64,000 nucleotides of DNA, from NCBI GenBank assembly GCA_008973525.1, contig WACJ01000002.1, positions 248,001 through 312,000 on the forward strand, given 5' to 3'. The stretch comes from Stenopsyche tienmushanensis (taxonomy: Eukaryota; Arthropoda; Insecta; Trichoptera; Stenopsychidae). A program made the translations under genes and the position numbers. The notes below the pieces were generated by a model. The model saw only the letters and a list, made by a program, of their open reading frames with translations. It did no database searches and was not told where the DNA came from. This document shows positions 1 through 11,715 of the stretch, one piece after another. Position 1 is the first letter of the stretch, and each line of letters starts with the position of its first letter.

Positions 1-174
1 CACTCAACATTTTTGACGGCTCGACATCGCCATTAAACATCGTTATCAAAGACGCTGAGAAAGCTTTGCGGGTGACATGAATTGACTTTTGAAAACGTCT
101 TTGACTTCTGATAAGTTTACAAATGCTTTATGGCCGAGGTTCTCAACCTTATGCATGCGAGAGTATAAATACCT

Positions 175-250
175 GTAAAGTATTCCGCGATTAGGTGGTC
201 GGACTAGTAACTCAGTCATCTTGAGTTCAAATCTACAGAAGGCGTGGCTC
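175..250 (+). repeat. tRNA-derived SINE fragment (copy 1)
   Basis: A short tRNA-like stretch has a degenerate A-box region (ttaggtggtcgg) and a B-box-like motif (gagttcaaatct). It resembles 49425-49495, including the following 'acag..gtggct' tail. It is too degenerate to be a functional tRNA gene. The SINE call is an inference from two related copies. Confidence 0.4.
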
Positions 251-514
251 AATAGAGATGCTCAAAATTTGTTATCATAGAAGGTTATAATGTAGGCAAA
301 TTATCAAAATTTATTTTGAGAATTAGAGTTCCATTCGAAATATGTTTCGCGTATTACGTGATTTTACCGAAACGCAAGGTCTACTGAAAACATCGCTGCT
401 GCGCGTGAGAGTGTACGGGAAACCTCGAGGCAGTCAATTTCTCGTCGTTTACAAGAACTTGGCTTTTCTGGGACTTCAACTTATATATATTGTAGTTGTA
501 TAAAATCCAACTGA

Positions 515-769
515 CCCAAGATCATTCGGATGGGTGTTAGACTCCAAGATGCCCACCCATAAAACGCGAAAGCAGCCTCGTCAGTGTGCTCATCAAATGC
601 TGCTGGGATAGCCCAACTAACATGAGTGCGCAGCTTACCCTGTGGAAAGTGGAACTGTTGATTACAGAAGTAGGTGAAATCTGTGCAAAAGGCGTAACCA
701 CTATCCTCAACGGCCTTGGGCATATGACCTTAGGCTGTTTGAATGGCGAATCGTCTCCATGGCTGGGTA
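515..769 (+). repeat. Dispersed repeat family C, copy C1, left part
   Basis: This begins 'gggtgttagactcca.gatgcccacccataaaa' and continues through 'gctgggatagcccaactaacatgag'. The same text recurs near 5.0, 17.4, 29.7, 30.7, 34.4, 49.6, 53.5 and 56.8 kb. No protein family is recognisable in it. The copy is split by LINE1 and resumes at 1701. Confidence 0.8.
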
Positions 770-1700
770 TTTTTTTGTTTTTGTTTTTGAAGGGGAGAAA
801 TCTTCTAAAGATACCACCAATCTTGTGGTAGTGTGGGATTTTTACCCAATAAAACCCCCCTTCTCTTCTGCTGCCACCTGGCTACTAGTTAAGTATTGCA
901 TTAGGTTCACTTCTGGGCTTTTCTGTTATGTCAACTCAAATCGATTGTGTCAGGGAATGTCTTCTCCTCCTACATTGGCATTCTCCTTTTACTGCCTAAC
1001 GCACTTTGTGTACTTGCACCATGCATTACATACTCTAGCGTCCTTGAGCATTAAAGGAATTGTAACGTTGAGGCGGGGGTGCTCTCGGGGACAGAGTCCC
1101 CGGGCAGCTCCCTGCCCCCACGTGCTCATCGGGGTGGCCGCGCTAGTGCACGAGTCCATTCTTCTATCGGGACGTGATGTTGCTGAACGAATAGATGGGA
1201 ATAGACGAGCGTCGAATAGAAAGACTCTCTTCTCTAAATAACTATTTATTCCACACAAGAGAGAGAAATAGATCTGGTTGCAGGAGGGACTCCCTCCCGC
1301 AGCCAAGGCTGACTCCTGTGCGTCACTACCCAACGTCGGTATGCAGTTGCAATGTTCCCGCAGAGCCACAAGAGATGGCGCTGTTAAAATAGCACATTGC
1401 ACCTGAAGAGAGACGGAAAATGTTGCTGTTAATCTGGAAAATTAAATTTGCTCAGTCCAACAGCGCTATTGCATGTGGATATTAAATCGCCCACGCCACA
1501 GAATCGTATTATTGGACGAGAGCGTATTTGCTTCAAGCTCCTTACGGGGGAATGTCGCGTGTGCGGCATCAGGGTTGCCACACTATTAGGGTAGTTTCCC
1601 TGGCAACCTTTTTCGCTGCTTCTTTTTAGACTCCCTGTCTCTCTTGGGCGAGCAGGTCTATTCATGGCAATTAGTACCAAGATAGCGTCTTACGAAACTG
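770..1700 (-). mobile_element. 5'-truncated R1-like LINE (LINE1), interrupted by a solo LTR
   Basis: The minus strand carries the 3' end of the same LINE family seen at 23.4 and 31.4 kb: a T-rich (minus-strand A-rich) start, the 'gtgggatttttaccca' 3'UTR motif, and coding remnants matching the C-terminal part of ORF2. It is flanked by an 11-bp imperfect target-site duplication, atggctgggta (759-769) and atggctaggta (1701-1711), which fixes the boundaries. Only the 3' end of ORF2 is present and it is decayed. An LTR inserted later at 1061-1504 splits it. Confidence 0.8.
1061..1500 (-). mobile_element. Solo LTR, family D, with 4-bp target duplication
   Basis: A 440-bp unit reads TGTAACG...CGCCACA and is flanked by the direct repeat gaat (1057-1060 and 1501-1504). 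The usual 5'-TG...CA-3' ends and short duplication are those of an LTR retrotransposon. The sense direction is minus, because related fragments have a primer-binding site next to the TGTAACG-type end. The unit contains a GA-rich tract and a conserved stem-loop (about 1276-1305). No internal region is present, so it is a solo LTR. The 4-bp duplication suggests Gypsy-type, which is an inference. Confidence 0.8.
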
Positions 1701-1940
1701 ATGGCTAGGTACTATAAATAACCGAGCTGATACGAGTACCACGGGGAAAGGGTTACCCCTGCAGTCTGTCATCTGCTGCAACCCCCATGATAACTCCTTT
1801 GATCTTAGCATAATCTACTTTATTTTTCTTCCAACGTATTTCCTAGTGCTCGTGGTTACTTGGAAACTCGTGGGGTTAAAGAGCGGTGGAAGACACTCTC
1901 TATGTGGCTAGCCTGGGTAACGTCTGTATTAAAAGATTAT
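1701..1940 (+). repeat. Family C, copy C1, right part
   Basis: This continues the C consensus after the LINE insertion ('atggctaggtactataaat', 'taccacggggaaagggt', 'catctgctgcaaccc', 'ctctatgtggctagcctggg'). It matches 31.0-31.2 kb and 34.8 kb. Confidence 0.75.
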
Positions 1941-3419
1941 ATGTATTCGTAAGACGCTGTCTGTCTGTATACGACCCAAGGTAAACGACCATACAACGCT
2001 ATTTGTTCGCTGATTGAGCTCTGTTACAGTTGGAAATATGCCTATTTTTGGATAAATGGATGTGTAAACAAACAAAATTATCAGATTTGGGACGATACCA
2101 ATCCGCACAAGATACACCAGCACCAAATGCATCCTGAGAATGTCACAGTTTGGTCCGCACTACTTCCATAACCGTCAACGGCGAGCGCTACAAACCGATG
2201 ATAAGTAACTTTTTGTGGTCTAAAACCTGAATAAAATGGATACAGACGACATATGGTTCGAATGAGATGGCGTTACGTGCCGCGTGCCACGATGTACATT
2301 CTGCACGATCAATTTGAAGGCATGATTATCTCGCGCGCCGACGACGTGAACTACCGAAAAAGATTATGTAATTAGAGTTCTTTTTTGGGGGTTTTCCTAA
2401 TGTGAATCGCCACTATTTTATGCGATCTAGAATGTGTCCGCACCACAGAAAGGTTGGCAATCCCTTGTTTTATGGTCACGTTTGTGGTAGCAAAGGATTA
2501 ACCTGAATTCGTATTGCTGATAAGTGTTTAGCAACTACTCTCTAAATCGTTTTATTAGGTTGTGTGTTAATAAATTTCATTAAATTTAAGTTTATTCAGC
2601 CAATATCAAATATGTGTTTACATTCATTCTGTATATGTATTTTTACCCCAAAATAAGATCTAAATTGTAATCAGCGCCGACTGATTGATCAAGACATAAA
2701 CAGGAATCCAGCAGGAGGCTTCGTTTCTAATTTATGGCGATTGATCGCGGATTCTTAAGGTAATAAAAATTGAACGCAGCTTTCACCGGCACCGTCCCGA
2801 CTAATGCCTCCGGGAAATCATGTCAAGCCTTAATTAACGAGGGTCGATTGATTAGTCTATTGAATCAGCGGCGGAGGTCCTCACATCCAACTAGGAATTT
2901 AATTTATTACAGAGCGAGCCATTTGTAAATCGGGCTCGGATACCCTCAATATGACCAGTTGAATTATGGACCGCAAAATGCTCACCGCTTGATAAATATG
3001 TAAGCCATTCATCTTGTATGAAAACTACATGCAAGTACGTTCGAATGTGGATAGACCCGAAGAGCGATGCTCGAATTTATGATTATTCAGGTGTATTAAC
3101 CCTTTGCGTCCGTAATTATTTCGGCCCGGTTGTCAGTTTGCTCGGAATTAATTATCCCATATGGCAGAGCTACATGCGCCGTGTATGAAGGTGAAAAACG
3201 AGACCGTGCTAAAATTTATATTCGCAAATTAGCCTCGTACGTGGATTCGGCCTGTTTATTTATACGAATCGCATATAAAAAATTCAAATACACTGCTTGT
3301 ATATGTGTATTTTTATATAAGTAAAATTTACATTAATGATGTGATAATTGAAAAAAAAATTACACATTCAACCCGATCCGGTTAAACTTTTGATTAGTGA
3401 GTCAATTTTAAATTAAACC
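1941..3419. other. AT-rich unassigned DNA
   Basis: I see no convincing exon, RNA gene or recognisable transposon here. The short ORFs do not resemble proteins and have no paired splice signals. Confidence 0.5.
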
Positions 3420-4455
3420 GTGCAGCGTGCGTCAAGCTTGTATATTAATAAACGAACCCTAACACTGTTGATAGCGCACATCATTCGTTCATTTCTTTGC
3501 GTAAACATAAACAACACGCATGTATTTTTGCAGTTTTAGTAACAAAATATTGCATTTGTTGAAACTTGAAATGGATAAATTTGGGTCGATCGATATAATA
3601 AATACAATAGCGTTTCAATTCAACTAAACTATTTTCATATTTAATGTACAGGAATAATGGGAAAACTATTGAACTATGGCAAACATAATCGAATAACTTT
3701 AATCGAATAAATTGAACGATCAATTGAATGTGTTCAATGAAGTTTTCAGTATAGCACCGAGGTGGAGAATGTTTCAATTTAAAGCTTTCAATGGCCTTAC
3801 TGATGAATAATTTTATATTCGTTTTCCTAGTATGCTACATTGAAGACTTGGTTTTCACAATGAAGGAATCCATAACTGTATGTAATTAAAAAAAAACTTC
3901 CAAATATCCAAATATAGTGTTGTGAACTAAAATCTAAAAGCGTAGTAAAAAGTAATCAATTTTCAAAAAGTAGTAATTTACACCCTTTTACACCGGAGAA
4001 CATACATGCTATGCTCTAATGTAAAAATTCACTTTTTTGTCAGTCAGAAAATAAAATAACAGAGTTACCGTGCAAACCTGCCAATTTACTTCTGATGGAG
4101 TATATTTTGCAAAAAAGTGATGATACTCGGCTAATGACGCCACTCCAAAACAATCAAGTGGGAATAATAAAATTGGTCAATGATAAAAATGATGTGAGTA
4201 CCTTGATTATAAAAAACAAACTCCTGTTCGCAAGATAACACGAATAATCGAAATTCGACTTCAAGACACTCATTCTGTTATTAAAAGCATATCTCAAAGA
4301 TTTCAGTTAATTATACCTAAACGTTTATGACAGTTAAATTTTCTTTAGAATACGATTTTTTGTTGAGTAGTTATTATAAACATTTAAAATCAAAAACATA
4401 TTGAGAATATTTAGATGTGTAGGGGTACCTTTACGGCACGACTTTGCCATCGATG
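3420..4455 (-). repeat. Dispersed repeat family E, copy E1
   Basis: The reverse complement of 3425-3600 matches 39.5-39.65 and 45.55-45.7 kb ('gcttg.atattaataaa.gaaccctaacac' and 'tttgcgtaaacataaacaacacg'). The far end, 4410-4450, carries the reverse of the motif 'gtaccCCTACACGTCTAAAT' found at the start of the other copies. No coding capacity is visible and the element class is unknown. Confidence 0.6.
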
Positions 4456-4489
4456 CACGAATGTGTATGATGAGACGCAAGACACCCGT

Positions 4490-4960
4490 CTCTGTCTCAT
4501 GATTTCCGGTCCGATAGAGTTAATCTCACAATAAGGACTGAACGAGGCGAAAAATGAAACACCAAACGGCAGTCGGTTGGAAAGAGAAGGAGAATAGTTT
4601 GTACTCTGTATTTCTACACGCATGCGCCACACTGCTACTACTGTGTATATGCGTCTATATGTAACATGAAACAGCCATTATGTCAATTGTAAGCCTATTT
4701 TATTATATATTACACAAATGGAAAAATGCATAAAATCAAATTTTCACTTGCAAGAAGGGAATTTTTAGGGTAAAACTTGCATAGGCGCAGTAGGGTAAAT
4801 TTGTCTCTCCATACATGTATCTGTCCCACATACATGTATATAGATACGTTACGCGCATGCGCCGTACCGCCTATGTTGTGTATACGTATCATAAAGCAAC
4901 CATCTTTTATATATTACACAAACACAGCTTCATCTGTCAGCTAATTGTTTATTTAATACC
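4490..4960. repeat. Dispersed repeat family G pieces
   Basis: 'ctgaacgaggcgaaaaatga' and 'tatatattacacaaa' with 'gcgcatgcgc' recur in altered order or orientation around 49.3, 56.4-56.7 and 57.6 kb. The class is unknown. The 3' part (cacagcttcatctgtcagct) also abuts Helitron A2 near 52200. Confidence 0.5.
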
Positions 4961-5014
4961 GTCATGTGGACTCATTGCGTCTAAATTAACGATACCTATC
5001 TCTTTTCACATCAC

Positions 5015-5710
5015 TTTTTGTCCATGTCCGGGTGGGTGTTTCATTCTACGGTTCCGTAGAGTGGAATATAAAGCCCCAGAAGGGGAGGCTAACCCTACGC
5101 CAGTGGATAACAATCGAATCCCTCGAATCCGGCGAAAGCAGCCTCGTCGGTTTGCTCACCAAGCGCTGCTGAGGTAGCCCAACTAACATGAGTTGGGAGT
5201 ATGCCTTATCCTGTGACGCGCACCCGTAAAGTGGGATGTAAAACTGCCGATTGTAGAAAAAGTAGGAGGGCTTTGTGCAAAAGGCGACATTACTATCCTC
5301 AACAGCTTAGTGTATATAGGGGAGAACGGCTACGGCTGTGTGAACGTCGATTCATCACCGTGGTTATCAACCAACCAATACGAGATACCATGAGGAAAGG
5401 GGAGCCCTTGTAATCCGCCTTCTACTGCTGCTTTCAAATTGAGGTTAAACTTGTGGCGGCAGTGACCCCATATAGTACTTATTTTGATTTTAGCGTAACC
5501 TCTTCCTTCCTCCTCCATCGCACCTTCGGGTGCACATAGTCTAAAACTGATCCTCCTCGGAAACCTGGCCTCCTATTGTAGAGCGCAGAGTGAAAGAGAA
5601 AGGCGCCTGGAAGCCTTGTATGTAGTGTTTCTCTCAGAATCAAAGAAAGGTGGACAACACTGCGTGGGATCCTATGTGGCTTGTCTGAAGGTAATCAGAG
5701 CGCGGGACAT
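5015..5710 (+). repeat. Family C, copy C2 (near full length)
   Basis: This is one of the longest C copies. It runs from 'ccgggtgggtgtttcattctacgg' to 'ctatgtggcttgtctgaaggtaatcag'. ORFs on either strand are not shared between copies and look incidental. Confidence 0.75.
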
Positions 5711-5790
5711 GGGTAATATGAGGAGTCGTTGGATAGCCTAGGATGCGGGAAGATGTTCTTCCCGCAAGCTCTCTCTTCAAAAATAAAATA
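5711..5790 (+). repeat. LTR family D fragment
   Basis: This holds the family D stem-loop (gcgggaagatgttcttcccgc, imperfect) followed by a CT-rich tract, in the sense direction of the LTR. It is a short relic. Confidence 0.5.
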
Positions 5791-7049
5791 AAAATGCAAA
5801 ACGACAGTATTTCTATCAGCGCCTGACTATTTCCATCCTACTGGTGGCATCACTACGGCCCGAAACCAGAACAAACCCGCGTGCGAGTCTTAAAAAACAT
5901 TTGGGAGCAAGTAGCGACTCAGGGCATATAATCATCTTTTCCTAGAAGCCAAGAAGTTCCACTTCAACGTCGAGATGATATTCACACTATTTTATTTTCT
6001 TAAACAAATTTTATTGAAAAATACTTTAAAATATCAATATTTCAATATGCCAACGGCAGAATTATTTTGTCAGAACATATGACACGAAATCTCATTGCGC
6101 AGCATCCAATTATTCAAAGCTGGATCTATTGCTGATGCAATTGTACTCGAGCTTAAAGGATAAAGTACTGCATAATGCCTTTGAACATGCTACCGCCATA
6201 AGGAATAGAGAGCTTACTCTGAAGATATTGCCATCGTCCATCACAATCTACTGCCATCATTCATGAATATATTAATTCATGCTATATTTTAAATAGCTTC
6301 CACGGGTCTTGAATGGCCATTGTGCTAATTTCGATTCACAAGAAACACAATATAGGTCAATTTAATGGCACATTATTTATTATTCATATCGTTGAATGGC
6401 GTACAATATTTGCATCTATTTTGAAATGCATCACGTTTTAGAATCGGAGCATTTATAGAGATTTTTTGCCTCTGAAAAGTTCGCCCAATAAATCAAAATA
6501 ATACCCGTTTTGCTTCATAATTGTAGCAATTCCCCCGCATAAATTCGCTTGCGAATTCAGACCTCATTCTAACTTGTGAGTCTCTTTGATGTTTTTCACA
6601 ATACACAAACGAGGCTCGAAAGTTTCGTTGCAATTTGACTTTATACACCATTCCCAGGGCGCAGACATGAAACATAATTTATATTGTTCGGATTTCATCT
6701 CCAAAAGGCTCCATGGGTTATATAATGCAATGCCAACTAAAACGTTCAGTATATTATGGGAAGATATTTAATATAACATATGCGAGAAGTATTGTTCAAA
6801 AAGAGAAAATTATTTTTTAACAACCTATTAATTGATTGGCTTTATTAGGTGCCTAAAGGTGATCGACTGCGAAGTTGAAACAAAGATACGTCTTCTTTTA
6901 TAGATAAGTGATTTGATGGGTTAAATTTTAATTGATGCCACACATGGACCTCGTATAAAACGGCTATATTCAACACAGTTTTGATATAACACGATTTATT
7001 TTGGTACACACAAATATTGATACAAAAACAAACACACAAAGTCAAAAAT
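5791..7049. other. AT-rich unassigned DNA
   Basis: There is no supported gene or recognisable element. Several short ORFs are incidental. Confidence 0.5.
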
Positions 7050-7326
7050 ATGCACAGGTTCGTTCTTCTATCGGATCACGTAGAGCTGGACGGACGGATG
7101 GGGGTGGACAGGCGTCGAGCGAAAAGACTCTCTTCTCTATGTAACTTTTTATTCAGCTCGAGAGAGAGAGAGAGAGAGGGCTTTGGCTGCGGAAAGGACA
7201 TCTTCTCGCAGCCAAGGCCAACCGCCGGCTCCTTCCTTTCGTCTCCTGCACGTCACCACCGTGAGAATTAAATCTGCTCAGATTAAGAGCGCTATTGCAT
7301 GAAGATATTAAATCGCCCACGCCACA
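7050..7326 (-). mobile_element. LTR family D, partial copy
   Basis: It shares with 1061-1500 the segments 'cgagcgaaaagactctcttctct', the GA tract, the stem-loop (about 7186-7215), 'ctgctcagattaa.agcgctattgcatg' and the terminal 'aatcgcccacgccaca'. The TGTAACG end is missing. Confidence 0.75.
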
Positions 7327-7787
7327 TACACAATGTCTATAATAAAGTCCTTGGATCAAATAATAATTTTCACAAGCATATTATATTCGTCGAACATTTG
7401 AATAATATTAAATGACATCGATCAAAATGAGAATTTAACTGTTATAAATGGACATCAAAATGAGACGCCTAGATGTTTTTCGTCTTTTTCCACAATTAAA
7501 TCATATTGATATGTCTGATGTTTATTTTCAGCAATGCGGCCCTACATGTAAAAAACAAAATTTACTAAGGTAAACAAAGCCTTTTGTCAACTATGCTGAG
7601 AGGCGATAATGCTATCAATCTAATGTCTGTTGAAGCGCTCGGCTGCGTCAACCAAGGCCGCGCTGGACGGCTGGCGCGTAATGGTGCTCGGCGGCTCGCC
7701 AGTCGCTATACGAAGTGAGGGAGAGCGCACGCATCTTACCTCTCACTCCCACACCAATACATCGCGTAGCTTTCCAACTAAGCGCCT

Positions 7788-7800
7788 GTTGCTAAGCAAC
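7788..7800. promoter_or_regulatory. X-box-like palindrome gttgctaagcaac
   Basis: Two 6-bp half sites (gttgct/agcaac) surround one base. The same palindrome is in every Helitron A copy of the window (25561, 25714, 51921, 63805). The shape fits RFX-type X-box sites, but binding is only an inference. Confidence 0.35.
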
Positions 7801-8982
7801 CACATCCAAATCAATAAGTAAACAAATCACTCATTCATTTATTCTAAAAGGCAGCTGGATGCATCTTCACCCATAACAAATCAATCAATAGCGAAATTAA
7901 TTCCAGGATTCAACACGATATGAGGTGCTATCATTGCCTCAAAATATATTAAGGACGAATGCGAACATCAATTTTTTTTTTTTTTTTTTTAACAATTTAC
8001 AGTTCGGGTGTTCCGCGCTAAAATTCATGAAACTCTACTTCCTTCGTAAAATTTATATAATTCTTAAACCAGCTAATAGATTGAAACAAAATTTTAGTAG
8101 TGCCTCCAAAAGAGCTTACTGAGCCGATCTATTTTAACAAAACAGTGGTTTTCAATATGTGGTACGTTTATCAGCGAGATAAATTCAAAAGAGATTTTTT
8201 GATATGAATTGTATGCAAAGGCATTAATTAAATGACACACGAACAAAACATAAGGACAACATTCAGTTAGTTTATCATTCTATATAAAAATATATTTGAA
8301 TTGGATATTTTACTGAAAATTGGCGTGCCTGTAGTTCTTCTCTGAAACAGAAATCCGCCACGACATGTAGCAACTGTACTAGGTTTTAAATGAAAAAAAA
8401 AGATGAATAATATCATCGGAGCTACAGTTTGAAATGCAAAATTTAAAAAGAGGTTATGGCCCAACTATTCCGACTGATATGCTATTCGAATTGAAACGTG
8501 TGCAGTTTCCGGTGTGAGCATCAACAAAGAATAGAAACACACAGGGTATGCGTGCATGCTTCTCACATGGACAGCTGTATGCGGGCTGCTCACGCTCAAA
8601 TCATTTATTACCAGACGGTGCACACCATCCGGAAAAACATTTTGAATCTAAAAGTACTTCATTAGCACGGCATAAGCATAATCTTTGAGATTAATATAAC
8701 AACAACATGGGGAGCCTCCTCTGACCCGAGCTGTGTGATTGGTCCCCTTATTCGGGAGCATACCAGCCCGCTTGCAAAATGCACAGCATGGTGCAAAATC
8801 GTCAAATTAAAATTCCATCTCTGCAAGGACACGTTTCTTCTCCACTTCTTGCGGCCACTTGCGCTCCGAACGCGGGAGGAAGCTAGCTAAAGATTCTAAT
8901 TTTACTTTGAAATTCTAGGCTATAGGCGGATAAATATATAGATGAAAGCCCACTAATTGTTACCGGTCGCAAGGACCTAGGT

Positions 8983-11028
8983 CAGGGGTCGGCAACCTTT
9001 TGAGTCGGAAGAGCCAAAAATTACAATTTACAAATTTCAAAGTGTTTAAAGAGCCGCAATTTTTTTTCTTGCCAACAATAAATAGTACTCGCATAAATAA
9101 AGTTTTTTGATAAAAATAACTTATCTATTTATTCATATATAAGAAGTGTTTTTTAACAACAAATTAGATAATATATATCTGGTATTATTAGATAATTACT
9201 TAATTGCTGAACGATCTTGAAAAATCCTCGAAACAATGCTGTTGAAGAGAATCCAGCCAGGAATTGAACGAAAACTGTCAGACAGGCAGTATGGCTTTAG
9301 ACCGGGGCGATCCACGCTTGGAGCAATAAAACGTGTAACTGATATCATCCGAAAAGCGTGGAATGGCTCGGTTAAACAAAGCAATTACGTTGTGATGGTC
9401 AAACTGGACATCAAAAACACTTTCAAAAGCGCAAACTGGGAGCTAATCGTGGGAGCCCTGGAGGAAAAATTTGAAGTTCCACAGTATGCAGTCGACCTCG
9501 TAAGCGATTATTTCAAAAACCGATATGTCCATCACAACGAAACGTATCTGACGAAAAGACTAGAGATGGGCGTCCCGCAAGGGTCCGTTTTGGGACCAAC
9601 CCTCTGGAACGTAATCTACAACAGTGACTTAAACATGGCACTACCTGCAGGACCAGAACTCATTGCCTTTGCGGACGACGTCGCGCTGCTGGTGACGGCT
9701 CGGCATTCATGGGAAATGGAGGTGACGGCCAACGAAGCCCTCACCAGAATTCGAGCGTGGATGCGGGCGGAAAAATGATATGCAGCAGACGGGGAAGACC
9801 GAGAGTCGAGCAGCTTGTTATTGGAGGAAACGAGGTGGAATACAGCAAAACGCTGAGATACCTCGGGATCCTCATGGATAACAAGCTGATCTTTAGCAAA
9901 CACATAAAAGAAACTGCACAGAAGGCGCAGAAGGTGGCCAGCGAGCTTGGACGGCTCATGCTCAACATTGGAGGGCCAAAGCCGTGCAGAAGAAGTACCA
10001 TAGACGAGGTAATATACTCGATCCTTCTGTACGGAGCCCCGATATGGCATGAGTCGCTCAGACGCGACACCAACAGAAAGAAGCTCGCCAGGGTCCAACG
10101 ACAGGGAGCGCTCCGAGTCACCGAGTACAGGACAGTGTCTGAAGACGCGGTGCTGGTGATCGCTGGAATACCCCCGCTGGACCTCCAAGGAAAGAAGAGG
10201 ACCTTGGACTACAAAGATCCTAAAAATCGCAACGAACATGACCAGAAACTGAGGGAAGCCTGACAACGGAGATGGGATCAGTCCAGCAAGGGAAGATGGA
10301 CCCATCGACTTATCCCGGTCATAAGTTGGTGGAAGGCCCGGGAACACGGTGAAACAACCATTCTCTTGACTCAGGTGCTCACTGGGCATGGATGCTTCGG
10401 TGCATACCTGAAGCGGATTGGCAAAGAACCATCCGCAACGTTCCACCACTGCCAAGCGGAGGTCGACGACACAGAGCACACCATCATTGGCTGTGAGGCT
10501 TGGGCACCCAAGAGAAAACTGCTGAAACAAGCACTCGGGGTAGCCGAGCTCAACGTCGACAACATGGTCCACAGCATGATAAAGAAGCAAGAAGAACTGA
10601 AACCTTTGGCGCAACTAAGTAGAAGAAATTCTGAGCGCCAAAGAGGGGAGTAAGAGAGTGAGACGCAGAGCGCCTCTCCGACAATAGAATAAGGCCAATC
10701 TAAGGCCAGACTACCTGACCTCCTGAAGTAATGTGTAAAACAATACCAGGGGGCCAGAGAAGAACAAGGGAGGGGTTTAGTGGGTAGGAACGAGTTAATC
10801 GTTAATCCCACACTACCCAGAATGGGTGTCAAACAATTTAACATTTACTTACACACACTAACTTGTACTTCAATAACAAACAATTGAGCAAACAAATTTA
10901 ATGGGAGCGATGGTTTTGCATGGTTATTCAAGTTGAAAATTTCGTTATTTGCGTATGGAGCTAAAGAGCCGCAGCTTCACACCCAAAGAGCCGCACGTGG
11001 CTCGCGAGCCGCTGGTTGCCGACCCCTG
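8983..11028. mobile_element. hAT-type element with 8-bp duplication, nested in Helitron A1
   Basis: Its ends are inverted: CAGGGGTCGGCAACC at 8983 and GGTTGCCGACCCCTG at 11028. Both flanks carry the 8-bp direct repeat acctaggt (8975-8982 and 11029-11036). The sister Helitron copy A2 (near 50635) has the uninterrupted site 'cctaggtgaagatcg' reversed, confirming the insertion. The subterminal 'agagccgcacgtggctcgcgagccgc' text is typical of non-autonomous hAT elements. It holds no hAT transposase; most of the interior is a LINE fragment. Confidence 0.9.
9210..10838 (+). pseudogene. R1-like LINE ORF2 fragment (LINE2): reverse transcriptase and C-terminal zinc motif
   Basis: The translation contains the reverse transcriptase blocks QYGFRPGRST, GVPQGSVLGPTLWN and the catalytic FADD (about 9670). 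Near 10370-10510 comes TGHGCF and a CHHC-like motif (HHC...H...C) usual at the C-terminus of R1-clade ORF2. The frame breaks near 9745-9778, with an apparent internal loss, and a TGA interrupts at 10261, so it is dead. The endonuclease and ORF1 are absent (5' truncated). The 3'UTR 'ttagtgggta....aatcccacactacc' matches the other copies of this family in the window. I found no clear target duplication, so insertion into and capture by the hAT element are both possible. Confidence 0.85.
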
Positions 11029-11049
11029 ACCTAGGTGAAGATCGTAGAG

Positions 11050-11275
11050 CCCTGGGAATGCATTTTCCTTCAAAACTTTTACAAAAAGCCCTAAATGCCC
11101 TAAAATCAGAGAGAATGGCCACAATGCTTCCGTGTCCAACTGATCCGAATTTCGGACCACTGACACAACGAAGGAACGCCTCGCAATAGGACTCCGTGCC
11201 CGAAAATGTTCACAGAACATGGTCTGCGTCCATGTACAGATCTCTGCATGGACACTCTGAAGTTGTTGAAAGCCC
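11050..11275 (-). pseudogene. LINE tail fragment F inside Helitron A1
   Basis: The reverse complement encodes a decayed ECPC...MDADHVL motif, the C-terminal CCHC-like region of an R1/Jockey-type ORF2. Related pieces lie at 17.7, 35.4, 45.4 and 47.9 kb. Part of it is shared with Helitron A2 (50535-50620), so it travelled with the Helitron. Confidence 0.65.
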
Positions 11276-11400
11276 AGGTGTCGCCTCAGGTGTTGCCTAA
11301 CTGAGAGGAAGAAAGCGAGAGGTGGCGGCCGACAACCGACGCAGATCACCTCTCCTGCCATCTAAATAAAGCCGCTTCCTTGACGCGAGCGCGTCTTAGG

Positions 11401-11715
11401 CTTCTATCTGGATTTCTCTGAATCTTTGGGATGGAAGAAAATATTGGAAGTCTTTTGTCCAACAAAAAGAACAAAGTAAAACACGAAATTCAGAGAGCTT
11501 ACGTGATTAAATGCTCAGCCTGCATCATATCGTACATTGAACAAACCAATAGATATATCGCCCACGGGGTGACAGTGCATCAGAACGCAGTCTTGAAATT
11601 GAATTACAAACATGGTATGAAGAACAATCATTACATCAATTTTGCTGGTACAAAAACCATAGTAACCGTCGACAATTTCGGCATCAAAATTGCGAGAGAA
11701 GCGATGGAAATCTAA
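11401..11715 (+). pseudogene. Penelope-like element C-terminal GIY-YIG fragment
   Basis: The translation has the pattern 'AYVIKCSACIISYIEQTNRY' followed by HQNAV and then INFAGTKTI...REAMEI. This is the order found in the GIY-YIG endonuclease tail of Penelope-like retroelements (KC..C...YIGQT.R, H..AV, then INF..TKI...R...EAIEI). The GIY-YIG core is degenerate here (glycine of YIGQT replaced by E) and the region in front (reverse transcriptase) is missing. The start of this piece (to about 11520) is also in A2 at 50270-50420, reversed. It is inactive cargo of Helitron A. Confidence 0.65.

Noticed and set aside
7974..7991. T-runs (also 21703-21720, 58406-58416) as terminators or poly(A) tails
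   Set aside because: Isolated homopolymers in AT-rich DNA. No adjacent LINE 3' end or hairpin.
9616..10614. 332-codon minus-strand ORF
   Set aside because: It is antisense to the LINE2 reverse transcriptase, whose motifs are on the plus strand. The same holds for the plus-strand ORF 32169-32765 over LINE4.
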